Below the pieces are notes generated by a model, which was not told where the DNA came from, did no database searches, and saw nothing but the letters and a program-made list of their open reading frames with translations. From the NCBI GenBank assembly GCA_031402355.1, contig JANNSG010000136.1:1-64000 (forward strand): DNA of 64,000 nucleotides, in the 5' to 3' direction. The translations under genes were made by a program, and so were the position numbers. The first letter of the stretch is position 1. Every line of letters starts with the position of its first letter. This document shows, one piece after another, positions 34,569 to 42,952 of the stretch. This DNA is from JACMNW01 sp031402355. GTDB taxonomy: Bacteria > Pseudomonadota > Alphaproteobacteria > Rhodobacterales > Rhodobacteraceae.

Positions 34569-34670
34569 ATGCAAGCCTTCATGAAATGGCTCTGGACTTA
34601 CAACAGCGACCGCCCGAACATGCGCATAGGCGGCATCACGCCCGCACAGAAACTGAAATCGGCAGCATAA
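34569..34670 (+). pseudogene. C-terminal remnant of another IS3-family transposase
   Basis: The last 33 codons read MQAFMKWLWTYNSDRPNMR and GGITPAQKLKSAA then TAA, the conserved end of an IS3-group DDE transposase. No upstream part of the catalytic domain is found. It lies 40 nt inside the element boundary and on the opposite strand from the remnant at 28029, so the two come from different insertions. Confidence 0.75.
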
Positions 34671-34709
34671 ATTCTACGAATGCACCCCGTTAAGAATGAG
34701 GCGACTATC

Positions 34710-34749
34710 ATTAGAAGTCAGGTGCTCTATCCAGTTGAGCTACGGGACC
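34710..34749 (-). pseudogene. 5' half of the split tRNA-Arg(TCT) gene
   Basis: On the minus strand this 40-nt piece gives acceptor GGTCCCG, TA, D-arm GCTC-AACTGGATA-GAGC, anticodon 5' strand CCTGA and loop CTTCTAA with anticodon TCT, then one T before similarity ends. Joined to 27704-27748 at the shared CTTCTAAT it gives a 77-nt tRNA in which every stem pairs (acceptor GGTCCCG with CGGGATC). Confidence 0.82.
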
Positions 34750-34758
34750 GTGATTCCT

Positions 34759-34787
34759 GTGATAGCGGCTCGGGAAACGGTTCGCAA
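34759..34787 (-). promoter_or_regulatory. Promoter left at the broken tRNA-Arg 5' half
   Basis: On the minus strand TTGCGA (34782-34787) and TATCAC (34759-34764) are 17 nt apart and end 9 nt before the tRNA 5' end. The original tRNA promoter therefore seems intact and would now transcribe into the element. Confidence 0.5.
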
Positions 34788-34921
34788 CATGCCGCTACTT
34801 TCCTAACCAATTGTCATTGCGACTTTATTCCAGCGCTGGGCCGGTACTTTGAACGGGACTGCCCCTTTCTGGCGGGCCATTGAACTGCAATGCCGCTTTT
34901 CGTGATCTACCAGGCGACAGA

Positions 34922-35395
34922 TCAAGCCCCGCCATCCTGCAAAAGCCGCGTCATGAAAACTGAATTCGGATCAGGCTCGTAGCCTTCAAACGGCGCGCAA
35001 TAGTCAAATCCGGCTCCTTCGTACAGGGCGCGCGCCGGGGCAAAGACAGGCTCAACCCCGGTTTCCAGACTTAGCCTTGCGTAGCCCAGCAGCCGCGCTT
35101 CGGCCAGCAGATGGTCCAGCAAGACCCGGGCCAATCCGCGTCCTCGCGCCTCGGCCACCACATGCATGGATTTGATCTCAGCATGGGATACGTCTATCTG
35201 CTTGACAGCCCCCATCCCCAGAACCGCATCGTCTTCACACAGGGTAAAGAAAGCCACATCGGCCGTATCCAGTTCGGCCGGATCAAGCGCATGCACGCTG
35301 CCGGGCGGCGAGGCGGCATGCATCATGTCAAGGTGCCGCAAAAGAAGGGGCAACACCTTCGGCGATACTGGTCTGTCGCGACGGATCTCAATCAT
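34922..35395 (-). CDS. GNAT-family N-acetyltransferase
   Basis: The 157-residue protein has the GNAT acetyl-CoA motif A (IKSMHVVAEARGRGLARVLLDHLL, containing the R-G-x-G-L pattern) and motif B (RLSLETGVEPVFAPARALYEGAGF). Such enzymes transfer acetyl groups to amines of small molecules or proteins. It ends an apparent two-gene operon with the DUF2125 gene, 11 nt upstream. The substrate is not predictable. Confidence 0.9.
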   Translation of the reverse strand: MIEIRRDRPVSPKVLPLLLRHLDMMHAASPPGSVHALDPAELDTADVAFFTLCEDDAVLGMGAVKQIDVSHAEIKSMHVVAEARGRGLARVLLDHLLAEARLLGYARLSLETGVEPVFAPARALYEGAGFDYCAPFEGYEPDPNSVFMTRLLQDGGA

Positions 35396-35406
35396 GCGCG
35401 GTACCT

Positions 35407-36864
35407 TTACTGCCCGCCCATCAGGGCCATCAGATCGGTTCCATTCACCAGCAATGTGCCAGGAGCAGAGGCATCGATATTCCAGATCAACGCACCGTTT
35501 TCACCGGGGGTTGCCATACCCTGCGCCATACCGATCATCGGCACCATCTGCCCGGTCATTTCTGGCGGGCCCGCTTGCAGGGCGGCCATCACAGCATCCA
35601 TTCCGGTCATTTTCAGGGTTGCAGTGCCGACAGGAATGCCACCGGGACCGGCGGTCATCGCGCCCTCATAGGTCAGATTGTAGATATCCGAAGACAAAAC
35701 CCCGGGCGCAAGCTTGATGTCTACAACGCCATTGGGCAGCAACGCCGACATCAACGTGCCTTGCATTGCCGGATCAACCGGTTCCGGTTTGGTCAGATCA
35801 AAGGCCGCAATAAAGGCGGCGGCGGGGGATGCTGCATCAAACCCACTGATGGTGACATCAAAGCCGAAGTTCTTTGGTATCAGGTCTGCGGCCCATTCCG
35901 GTGCCAGACCATCGGGAATACCAAGCCCAGAAAGCGTTATGCCTTCGCGGAAAAGCCCCTCGTTGACCAAACCATTTGCATCGACAACCACGCCGATTGA
36001 CTGCGCCGTGAACACCCCGACCGGCGTCGAGATGGTGGCATTCGTCATGCCACCCGTGGTTGCGATGTTCTGAAAGAATGGCATGCCTTCGGTCAGAACT
36101 GCTTTCAGCCCCGCCTGATCGGCCGTTATCGCCTCTTGCGATGGATGCGCCACGAACCAGGCAATCAGCTTGTAAAATGCCGCCGGTTCAAACCCGGTCA
36201 TTGATGCATCGCCGCCATAGCTTTCCGCCTGCACCACGATGTCCGCCGAGGGCGCACCAGACGGGCCGGGAATGGCCATGGTCTGGGAATAGCCGGCCAG
36301 CGCGTAGGTGACAGTGCTGTCAACACCACCGGCCAGCCCCGCCGTGGCCTTGGAGTCGTAGTAGCCAGAGGTCGCAGAGGTGGCCGAGGCGGATGGCGGC
36401 TCATTTGGCAAAGTGATCGTCTGGGTAATCGCAATGTCGGTGAATTCACTGCGCGAACTGGTAAATGCGCTTAGTGTTTCGTCAAAAACTCCGGTTCCCT
36501 TCAGCGAACCCAGCTTGTAGGAAAACTCAGAAATGCCAGCGGCGGTCAGATTGGCCTCGAACGACTGATCCGTCGCGGTGGCCCATGTGCCATCGCCGTT
36601 GTCGGTTATGGTCATCACATAGGGGGTTATCGTGCCGGAAAATGCCTCGGCCGAGGCTTTGGCAATGAACGGCGCGAAGTCCAGCGTGACGGTATAGGCC
36701 TCGCCCACGGGAACAACCGTCACAACCCCCGGCTCGGCGCCCAGATAGGTTTGAAACAACAGGGCAAGGCGGGCTGCCTCTTCCGGCGTTGCAGAATCCG
36801 CCAAGGCAGTCGAAGACAGCAACCCAGCCAGAGAAATTCCCAAAAGGACTTTTGTTTTGAACAT
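35407..36864 (-). CDS. DUF2125-type exported protein
   Basis: The protein of about 485 residues has a signal peptide (MFKTKVLLGISLAGLLSSTALA, cleavage after ALA) and a repetitive beta-rich body. Repeated functional-looking segments (EGAMTAGPGGIPVGTATLKMTG, GVFTAQSIGVVVDANGLV) fit the DUF2125 family, common in Rhodobacterales, with no known function. The ATG at 36864 is preferred to 36879 because a GAGA lies just before it. It is probably periplasmic or outer-membrane associated. Confidence 0.72.
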   Translation of the reverse strand: MFKTKVLLGISLAGLLSSTALADSATPEEAARLALLFQTYLGAEPGVVTVVPVGEAYTVTLDFAPFIAKASAEAFSGTITPYVMTITDNGDGTWATATDQSFEANLTAAGISEFSYKLGSLKGTGVFDETLSAFTSSRSEFTDIAITQTITLPNEPPSASATSATSGYYDSKATAGLAGGVDSTVTYALAGYSQTMAIPGPSGAPSADIVVQAESYGGDASMTGFEPAAFYKLIAWFVAHPSQEAITADQAGLKAVLTEGMPFFQNIATTGGMTNATISTPVGVFTAQSIGVVVDANGLVNEGLFREGITLSGLGIPDGLAPEWAADLIPKNFGFDVTISGFDAASPAAAFIAAFDLTKPEPVDPAMQGTLMSALLPNGVVDIKLAPGVLSSDIYNLTYEGAMTAGPGGIPVGTATLKMTGMDAVMAALQAGPPEMTGQMVPMIGMAQGMATPGENGALIWNIDASAPGTLLVNGTDLMALMGGQ

Positions 36865-36970
36865 GATGATCTCTTTCATACGTTAAAACGACGGGTTCAG
36901 TCGCATCACTTTACCCGGCATCGCCCCCCGATCAGGCGCATGGCTTGGGCTTCAGCACGCCTTTTGGGCA

Positions 36971-37282
36971 CTAATGTGTCCAGACGCCTTTGCGTTCGGT
37001 CGCAAAATTTTCACCGTAGCCGCGGGGTCTTATCGTGAATTTGCGCGATTTTGGTTTTTCGATGTCAACTTCTATGCCCTTCGCTGCAGCGTAATCCTGT
37101 GCTGCTTCCAGCGTATCAAACCGCAGGCGAACCTGGCTGTCCATATCGCCGGACGAAGTCCATCCCATCAAAGGGTCGACGGATCGGGCAGCAGAAGGGG
37201 CAAATTCCAGAACCCAACCATGCGTTTTGGCAGTGCCGGATTGCATGGCAGTTCTGGCAGGCTGATAGATTCTCGCGCGCAT
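36971..37282 (-). CDS. Complex I accessory subunit, NDUFS4-like
   Basis: The 103-residue protein matches the alphaproteobacterial form of the mitochondrial 18-kDa subunit: MRARIYQPARTAMQSGTAKT, WVLEFAP, LMGWTSSGDM, VRLRFDTLEAAQDYAAAKG and the end KSRKFTIRPRGYGENF. It is an accessory subunit of NADH:ubiquinone oxidoreductase at the peripheral arm. The main nuo operon is not in the window. Its presence supports an alphaproteobacterial origin. Confidence 0.9.
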   Translation of the reverse strand: MRARIYQPARTAMQSGTAKTHGWVLEFAPSAARSVDPLMGWTSSGDMDSQVRLRFDTLEAAQDYAAAKGIEVDIEKPKSRKFTIRPRGYGENFATERKGVWTH

Positions 37283-37602
37283 GAAACACCTTTGAAAACG
37301 GATGCGCGTATATTCCGAAATCCGGGGCGATGCGCAAGGTGCAAGGTTACTGTCGGCTGGCTACTGGGGTGTGGGGTGGGTGGTGTGGTGCGGCCAGCCG
37401 ACAGCGTTTAGGCTGCTTGCAATATCACTATCACCTGAACAAAAGCGGAACTCAACCAAAAGATGCGCGGATAATCGGCATTTTCGTTAAAATTGATCGG
37501 CTTGCGTCAAGGCTTCGGTAACCTTGGTTAACGCATCATTGCATTGCCCCTTGAACAAGAACAAAAACAGATCAAATCTAAAGATCGTTCAGGGAATCGG
37601 CC
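37283..37602. other. Intergenic region upstream of uvrB
   Basis: No gene is supported. It holds a 12-bp hairpin with a G-rich loop (37350-37404). A clear LexA box was not found: the nearest match is GAAC-N7-GATC at 37559-37573, with one mismatch to the alphaproteobacterial GAAC-N7-GAAC form. Confidence 0.45.
37350..37404 (+). promoter_or_regulatory. 12-bp hairpin with G-rich loop upstream of uvrB
   Basis: CTGTCGGCTGGC (37350-37361) pairs perfectly with GCCAGCCGACAG (37393-37404). The 31-nt loop is almost all G and T with runs GGGG, GGGG, GGG, GG, GG, so it could form a two- or three-tier G-quadruplex. No T-run follows, which argues against a simple terminator. Confidence 0.5.
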
Positions 37603-39786
37603 ATGCCCCACAACAACACCAACGCCCCATCACTTCGCCCCGAGGTGCTGACCCGCCCCAAACTGGAAGGCGGGCAGCGTTTTGTGCTGTCGACCCCGTT
37701 TGAGGCGGCAGGTGATCAGCCCACCGCGATTGCCGAACTCGCGGCAGGTATTGATGCGGGCGAACACAATCAGGTTTTGCTAGGCGCCACGGGCACCGGC
37801 AAAACCTTTACGATGGCCAAGATCATCGAACAGACCCAGCGCCCGGCGATCATTCTTGCGCCCAACAAGACCCTTGCCGCTCAATTATACGGCGAATTCA
37901 AAGGCTTCTTCCCGGAAAACGCCGTCGAATACTTTGTGTCCTATTACGATTATTATCAGCCCGAAGCTTATGTTGCCCGGTCTGACACCTTCATCGAAAA
38001 AGAATCCCAGATCAACGAACAGATCGACCGGATGCGCCATTCGGCCACCCGCGCGCTGCTGGAACGCGATGATGTGATCATCGTGGCGTCGGTGTCGTGC
38101 ATTTACGGCATCGGGTCGGTGGAAACCTATTCCGCGATGACGCAGGATCTTGAGGTCGGCAAAAGCTACGATCTGCGCGCCATCATGTCGGAACTGGTAT
38201 CGCAAGCGTTCCGGCGCAATGATCAGGCGTTTCAGCGCGGGTCGTTCCGGGTGCGCGGCGACAGTCTGGAGGTGTGGCCCGCCCACCTTGAAGACCGCGC
38301 ATGGCGGTTTTCGTTCTTTGGCGAAGAACTGGAAAGCATCACTGAATTCGATCCGCTGACCGGGGCTAAAACTGATAACTTCCCGCAAATCCGCATCTAT
38401 GCCAATTCGCACTATGTAACGCCGCGCCCGACGATGAACCAAGCCATCATCGGCATCAAGAAAGAGCTGCGGATGCGGCTGGACCAGTTGGTTGCTGAGG
38501 GTAAGTTACTGGAAGCACAACGGCTGGAACAACGCTGTTCGTTCGATGTCGAAATGCTGGAGGCGACAGGGGTTTGCAACGGGATCGAGAATTATTCCCG
38601 TTACCTTACGGGGCGCGCGCCGGGCGAACCGCCACCCACGCTGTTTGAATTCATCCCCGACAATGCCATTGTTTTTGCAGACGAATCCCATGTGTCCGTG
38701 CCGCAGATTGGCGGCATGTACAAGGGCGACTATCGGCGCAAATTCGTGCTGGCCGAACATGGGTTCCGCCTGCCATCGTGCATGGACAACCGCCCGCTGA
38801 AGTTCGAGGAATGGGATGCGATGCGCCCGCAGACGGTGTTCGTTTCTGCTACCCCTGCCGCTTGGGAGATGGAACAAACCGGCGGCGTGTTCACTGAACA
38901 GGTCATTCGCCCGACCGGCCTTATTGATCCGATCATTGAAATCCGCCCGGTTGAAATGCAGGTGGATGACCTGCTGGATGAAATCCGCCGCGTGGCCCAG
39001 CAAGGCTTGCGGGTGCTGGTGACTACCCTGACCAAACGCATGGCCGAAGACCTGACCGAATACTACCACGAACAAGGTATTCGCATCCGCTACATGCATT
39101 CGGACATCGACACGATTGAACGCATTGAAATCCTGCGCGATCTGCGGCTTGGCGCATTTGACGTGCTGGTCGGCATCAACCTGTTGCGCGAAGGTTTGGA
39201 CATTCCCGAATGCGGGCTGGTGGCGATACTCGACGCCGATAAGGAAGGCTTCCTGCGGTCTGAAACCTCGCTGATCCAAACCACGGGCCGGGCGGCGCGC
39301 AATTCTGAAGGCCGCGTGATCATGTATGCCGACCGCATCACCGGGTCGATGGAACGCGCGATCGGCGAAACCAACCGCAGGCGCGACAAGCAGATTGCTT
39401 ACAACACCTTGCACGGCATCACCCCCACGACCGTGAAGAAAAACGTCGAAGACGTGCTGGCGGGCCTGTGGAAAGGCGACACCGATATGGCGCGCGTTAC
39501 CGCAAAAGTTGACCGCCCGATGATCGGGTCCAACCTTGCGGCCCATCTTGATGCGTTGCGTGTCACCATGCGCAAGGCGGCCGAGAATCTGGAATTCGAA
39601 GAAGCCGCCCGCCTGCGTGATGAAGTGAAACGGCTGGAGGCGGTGGAACTGGCAATCGCCGATGATCCCCTCGCGCGGCAGTCCGACGTGGAAGAAGCCG
39701 TTGATAATGCAGTAAAATCCGGCGGCCGCAGTACGGGCGGGCGGGCGGGCATGCGCGGTGGCAAATCGCGGCGGGGGCGGAAATAA
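37603..39786 (+). CDS. uvrB: Excinuclease ABC subunit B
   Basis: The 727-residue UvrB is complete. Walker A is LGATGTGKTFTMAK. The beta-hairpin region reads YYDYYQPEAYVARSDTFIEK. DEAD-like VFADESHVSVPQ follows, then helicase motifs V/VI (LVGINLLREGLDIPE, QTTGRAARNSEGRVIMYAD). The C-terminal UVR domain (LRVTMRKAAENLEFEEAARLRDEVKRLE) is followed by a glycine- and arginine-rich tail. It loads onto damaged DNA with UvrA and recruits UvrC for nucleotide excision repair. It stands alone here. Confidence 0.98.
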   Translation: MPHNNTNAPSLRPEVLTRPKLEGGQRFVLSTPFEAAGDQPTAIAELAAGIDAGEHNQVLLGATGTGKTFTMAKIIEQTQRPAIILAPNKTLAAQLYGEFKGFFPENAVEYFVSYYDYYQPEAYVARSDTFIEKESQINEQIDRMRHSATRALLERDDVIIVASVSCIYGIGSVETYSAMTQDLEVGKSYDLRAIMSELVSQAFRRNDQAFQRGSFRVRGDSLEVWPAHLEDRAWRFSFFGEELESITEFDPLTGAKTDNFPQIRIYANSHYVTPRPTMNQAIIGIKKELRMRLDQLVAEGKLLEAQRLEQRCSFDVEMLEATGVCNGIENYSRYLTGRAPGEPPPTLFEFIPDNAIVFADESHVSVPQIGGMYKGDYRRKFVLAEHGFRLPSCMDNRPLKFEEWDAMRPQTVFVSATPAAWEMEQTGGVFTEQVIRPTGLIDPIIEIRPVEMQVDDLLDEIRRVAQQGLRVLVTTLTKRMAEDLTEYYHEQGIRIRYMHSDIDTIERIEILRDLRLGAFDVLVGINLLREGLDIPECGLVAILDADKEGFLRSETSLIQTTGRAARNSEGRVIMYADRITGSMERAIGETNRRRDKQIAYNTLHGITPTTVKKNVEDVLAGLWKGDTDMARVTAKVDRPMIGSNLAAHLDALRVTMRKAAENLEFEEAARLRDEVKRLEAVELAIADDPLARQSDVEEAVDNAVKSGGRSTGGRAGMRGGKSRRGRK

Positions 39787-39889
39787 CCCGCAACACGCAC
39801 ACGAAACTGTCAGCGTGTCCTGTTGGATTGGCCAAAGACTCTGCGCTCGTTTATGCCTAGCTTCTTGTTGTTCTTAACTGGAGATGATG

Positions 39890-40684
39890 ATGATCTTCCG
39901 CCTTGCGCTTTCAGCCTTTTTAATCACCCTTGCTCCGCTTGCCGCCTTGGCTTGCGGCGCCACATCTGACTGCATCATTGATCAAGGCAGTTACCGTATC
40001 AGCCTGCCTGACGGCAAAACGCCCATAGGCGCGATTGTCTTTGCGCATGGTTATCAAGGGTCTGCGGCGGGCACCATGAAGAACAGGGGCCTGATCAAAA
40101 TGGCCACTGACCGGGGGCTTGCCTTGATCGCGATTGATGCAGGAGCGGATGACTGGAACCTGCCGAATGCCCCGGGTGAAAGCACAGAACCGCGCGATGA
40201 AATGGCCTATCTTGACGCTGTCATGGTGGATGCCGCCAAGCAATTTGGCGTTGATCCCAAGCGCACGGTCATCACCGGCTTTTCGGCGGGCGGTATGTTT
40301 GTCTGGACCGCGATTTGCGCGCGGGGTGATGCTTACGCAGGATACATTCCCTATTCCGGCACGTTCTGGAAAGGCCCGCCAGCCAGCTGCCCGGCTGCGG
40401 CACAAAACATCATCCATGTGCATGGCACCGCAGATACCACGGTGCCAATAGAGGGGCGCGCGATCGCCGATACGCGGCAGGGCGATCTGAATGAGGTTCT
40501 TTCCATGTATATGAAAGAAAAAAGATTTTCTGCACAGACCGGGTATTCCGCAGTTGATCTGACCTGTTCACATGCGGTCAATCCTGCAGGCAGGCGGCTT
40601 GATCTTTGTCTCTTTGATGGCAAGCATTCCTTCACCTCAGAACGGTTGGGTGCGGCCTATGATACTTTGATGCCAAAGCTCTGA
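39890..40684 (+). CDS. Secreted alpha/beta-hydrolase, PHB-depolymerase/esterase-like
   Basis: The protein of about 264 residues has a signal peptide (FRLALSAFLITLAPLAALA) and an LpqC-type esterase domain: the nucleophile elbow is GFSAGGMF, an oxyanion strand FAHGYQGSA comes before it, and HVHGTADTTVPIEG and DGKHSF supply candidate Asp and His. It should hydrolyse esters in the periplasm, perhaps hydroxyalkanoate or feruloyl-type. Three ATGs overlap after GGAG; the third (39890) has the best spacing. Confidence 0.85.
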   Translation: MIFRLALSAFLITLAPLAALACGATSDCIIDQGSYRISLPDGKTPIGAIVFAHGYQGSAAGTMKNRGLIKMATDRGLALIAIDAGADDWNLPNAPGESTEPRDEMAYLDAVMVDAAKQFGVDPKRTVITGFSAGGMFVWTAICARGDAYAGYIPYSGTFWKGPPASCPAAAQNIIHVHGTADTTVPIEGRAIADTRQGDLNEVLSMYMKEKRFSAQTGYSAVDLTCSHAVNPAGRRLDLCLFDGKHSFTSERLGAAYDTLMPKL

Positions 40685-40729
40685 TCCCGTGCTAAGGGGT
40701 ACCGATCTGTCCTTTCGCAAGACCGAACC

Positions 40730-40921
40730 ATGAAGAAACTTCTCGATGCCGATCATCCGTTCTTTGCACCTGTCTGGCGCCGATGGGCGACAACACTATT
40801 TCCTCTGGTCTGGAGTGCGGTAGAACTGTCGCAAAACAGCCCGGGCTGGGCGGTTGCTTTTGGCGCGTTGGGATGCTGGGCATTCTGGGAATTGATCTGG
40901 AAAGGGCCGTCCCGCTCGTAG
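40730..40921 (+). CDS. 63-residue small membrane protein
   Basis: MKKLLDADHPFFAPVWRRW is followed by two hydrophobic stretches (ATTLFPLVWSAVELS, AVAFGALGCWAFWELIW). I recall similar short proteins in other Rhodobacterales, but they have no assigned role. It lies 45 nt after the esterase gene and faces the lipoprotein gene tail to tail. Confidence 0.65.
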   Translation: MKKLLDADHPFFAPVWRRWATTLFPLVWSAVELSQNSPGWAVAFGALGCWAFWELIWKGPSRS

Positions 40922-40965
40922 CCCGGAAGGCCCCGTCCGGTGACATTGTGAACCTCAGGCAAATG

Positions 40966-41253
40966 CTAGCAGTTTATCCGCCCGCGCATTTCACCAGAAT
41001 CGCCCTGCAATGTGCTTTCAACCAGATCGCATCCGGTCATCTGCGGGATCAGCGCCACCATATCAGCGCGTATGCCCTGATGTTCGCCACGCCGGGCATA
41101 GCCAAGGCGAATAATCTCAACGGTCTTTTCTTTTTTGAAAACAACGTATTGGCGACCATTTCTAGTGGCTTCGGTCCGCTCTGCCCCAAACATAAGAGGG
41201 GTAGGCTGTGCGCCGCATGCGGCCAGAAAGACAAGAGGAATGAGGCGTTTCAT
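40966..41253 (-). CDS. Small lipoprotein
   Basis: The 95-residue protein begins MKRLIPLVFLAACG, a short lipoprotein signal with lipobox LAAC, so the mature protein should be lipidated at that Cys. The rest (GRQYVVFKKEKTVEIIRLGYARRGEHQ) has no recognised domain. The ATG at 41253 is chosen because the lipobox is then correctly placed. Two C-terminal cysteines could pair. Confidence 0.7.
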   Translation of the reverse strand: MKRLIPLVFLAACGAQPTPLMFGAERTEATRNGRQYVVFKKEKTVEIIRLGYARRGEHQGIRADMVALIPQMTGCDLVESTLQGDSGEMRGRINC

Positions 41254-41480
41254 GACTGCACTGTGCCAAAGCATGGTTAAGGCTTGGTTAATGCGGGTGC
41301 AGGGCATTCATTGGTCCGCATCCACTGCGCCTCACCCGTACCGATTTGTGACAAATGAGACAGACTTGAAAAGGTCAAGGCATGCTACTTGCAACCGCCA
41401 AACGGAAACAAGGCCAGAAACATGCATGGCCCTGCGTGATCCCTACCTGCGCGTCCAGTCTTCGTAGGCTACCCGCACCT

Positions 41481-41930
41481 TTACGTCTTGCCGCCCACAA
41501 GCAAGCTGGCGATCCGCCGCAGTGCCAGCAAATACCCATCAACCCCGCAGCCCGCGATTACGCCATCTGCGCGCGCGGACACAAAGGAATGCTGCCTGAA
41601 CGGCTCGCGTTTGTGGATGTTGGAAATATGCACCTCGATCACTGGGCCGTCATAGGTGTTCAGCGCATCCAGAATGGCCACAGATGTGTGCGAATAGGCG
41701 GCGGGGTTGATGATGATGCCCGATGCCGCAGATCGCGCCTCTTGCACCCAATCGACAAGCTGGCCCTCGTGGTTGGATTGCAGAAAGCGCACGGATAGCC
41801 CCAAATCCTCCGCCAGGGCCGAACAGCTTTCCGCCACGTCGTCAAGTGTTTGGGCTCCGTAAATCTCGGGCTGGCGATGACCGAGAAGGTTCAGGTTAGG
41901 GCCGTTCAGAATGAAGATGGGCTTTGGCAC
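41481..41930 (-). CDS. aroQ: 3-dehydroquinate dehydratase, type II
   Basis: The 149-residue enzyme is a type II dehydroquinase: FILNGPNLNLLGHRQPEIYG with the catalytic Tyr, SNHEGQLVDWV, IINPAAYSHTSVA and VEVHISNIHKREPFR. It converts 3-dehydroquinate to 3-dehydroshikimate in the shikimate pathway. Length and motifs are typical. metF lies upstream on the same strand, 63 nt away. The 227-nt stretch downstream (41254-41480) shows no gene. Confidence 0.97.
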   Translation of the reverse strand: MPKPIFILNGPNLNLLGHRQPEIYGAQTLDDVAESCSALAEDLGLSVRFLQSNHEGQLVDWVQEARSAASGIIINPAAYSHTSVAILDALNTYDGPVIEVHISNIHKREPFRQHSFVSARADGVIAGCGVDGYLLALRRIASLLVGGKT

Positions 41931-41993
41931 GGGACTATCCTGTTTTCAGTTTCGCGCAGGATAGCGAAATTGCGCTGCGGAACAAGCGGCGGG

Positions 41994-42860
41994 TTACGCC
42001 ACTTTTTCCAGCGCCACATCGGGTGTGATCCCCAAAGCGTGACAAACATCGCGTGTCAGATGCGGGCGGTTCAGGGTGTAGAAATGCAGATCCTCCACCC
42101 CGCCCCGGATCAGCCGATCACAAAGCCCGGTGCATTGCGTCAGTGCCAGCAGATCTGTGCGACCATCCCGCGCCGCCATGTTGAACGCCTCATCAAGGCG
42201 GGCGGGCACGCGGGTGCCACAGCGTGCAGCAAAGCGTTTTGCGGCCTCCCAATTCTGGATCGGCAGAATGCCGGGGATGATGGGGGCGGTGATCCCCGCC
42301 GCCTGGCAAGCATCGCGGAACCGAAAAAAGGTATCGGCGTCAAAGAAGAACTGGGTGATGGCGCTGGTGGCTCCCGCCTCCATCTTGCGTTTGAGGTAGG
42401 TGATATCTGTGCTGGCCGTGGCCGCATCCGGGTGCGCCTCAGGGTAGGCCCCTACGCGCAGTTTGAACTTGCCGGTTTTTGCCAAGGCCGCGATCAGGTC
42501 AACCGAACTGGCAAAGCCATCGGGATGTGGGGCAAAGCGGTCTATCCCCTTGGGCGCATCCCCTCGAAGGGCCACGATTTCAGTGACCCCCGCATCAGCA
42601 TAAGCGGCTGCAATTTCAAGCGTTTCTACGCGCGTGGCATCAACGCAGGTCAGGTGCGCCGCAACATTCAATCCGTAATTCTTGCCAATCGTGGTGACTG
42701 CATCATGCGTCAGTTTCCGCGTGGTACCGCCCGCGCCGTAAGTGACCGAGGCAAAGCTGGGCTTCAAAGGGGCCAGAACCTGCACGGTTTCCCAAAGCCG
42801 GAAAGACGCATCAAGCGTTTGCGGCGGGAAGAATTCAAAGGATACGCGGGGAATGGTCAT
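41994..42860 (-). CDS. metF: Methylenetetrahydrofolate reductase
   Basis: The 288-residue enzyme has the MetF TIM-barrel features: RVSFEFFPPQT at the N-terminus with the catalytic Glu, ASVTYGAGG, AAHLTCVDATR, VALRGDAPKG and FKLRVGAYPEAHPDA, and ITQFFFDADTF. It reduces 5,10-methylene-THF to 5-methyl-THF with a flavin, supplying methyl groups for methionine. A MetR-type LysR regulator is divergent, with a likely MetR box between. Confidence 0.97.
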   Translation of the reverse strand: MTIPRVSFEFFPPQTLDASFRLWETVQVLAPLKPSFASVTYGAGGTTRKLTHDAVTTIGKNYGLNVAAHLTCVDATRVETLEIAAAYADAGVTEIVALRGDAPKGIDRFAPHPDGFASSVDLIAALAKTGKFKLRVGAYPEAHPDAATASTDITYLKRKMEAGATSAITQFFFDADTFFRFRDACQAAGITAPIIPGILPIQNWEAAKRFAARCGTRVPARLDEAFNMAARDGRTDLLALTQCTGLCDRLIRGGVEDLHFYTLNRPHLTRDVCHALGITPDVALEKVA

Positions 42861-42905
42861 GGCAAGGCTCCTGTTCTTGCACCCCTTGTCTCAGATATCC
42901 GAATG

Positions 42906-42918
42906 TGAGACAAATTCA
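42906..42918. promoter_or_regulatory. Candidate MetR box between metF and metR
   Basis: TGAGACAAATTCA lies in the 92-nt gap between divergent genes and is close to the known MetR site TGAA-N5-TTCA, with one mismatch in the left half. It fits regulation of metF and autoregulation. Confidence 0.5.
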
Positions 42919-42952
42919 TAATACTAATGATGAACATGAGGATGACCGCATA

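Larger units (their letters stand above)
27749..34709. mobile_element. Decayed integrative element inserted in tRNA-Arg(TCT)
   Basis: A 6.96-kb segment is bounded by two same-orientation halves of one tRNA-Arg gene that share the 8-bp direct repeat CTTCTAAT (27741-27748 and 34710-34717). That repeat covers the anticodon loop, a favoured tyrosine-recombinase target. Inside lie a distinct intact tRNA-Arg(TCT), two IS3-type transposase remnants on opposite strands, a frameshifted H-NS gene and four intact cargo genes. No integrase or excisionase is visible, so the element looks immobile now. The integration history is inference; the split tRNA is seen directly. Confidence 0.72.

Noticed and set aside
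37559..37573. LexA (SOS) box before uvrB
   Set aside because: GAAC-N7-GATC differs from the alphaproteobacterial GAAC-N7-GAAC consensus in the second half-site, so it was not called.
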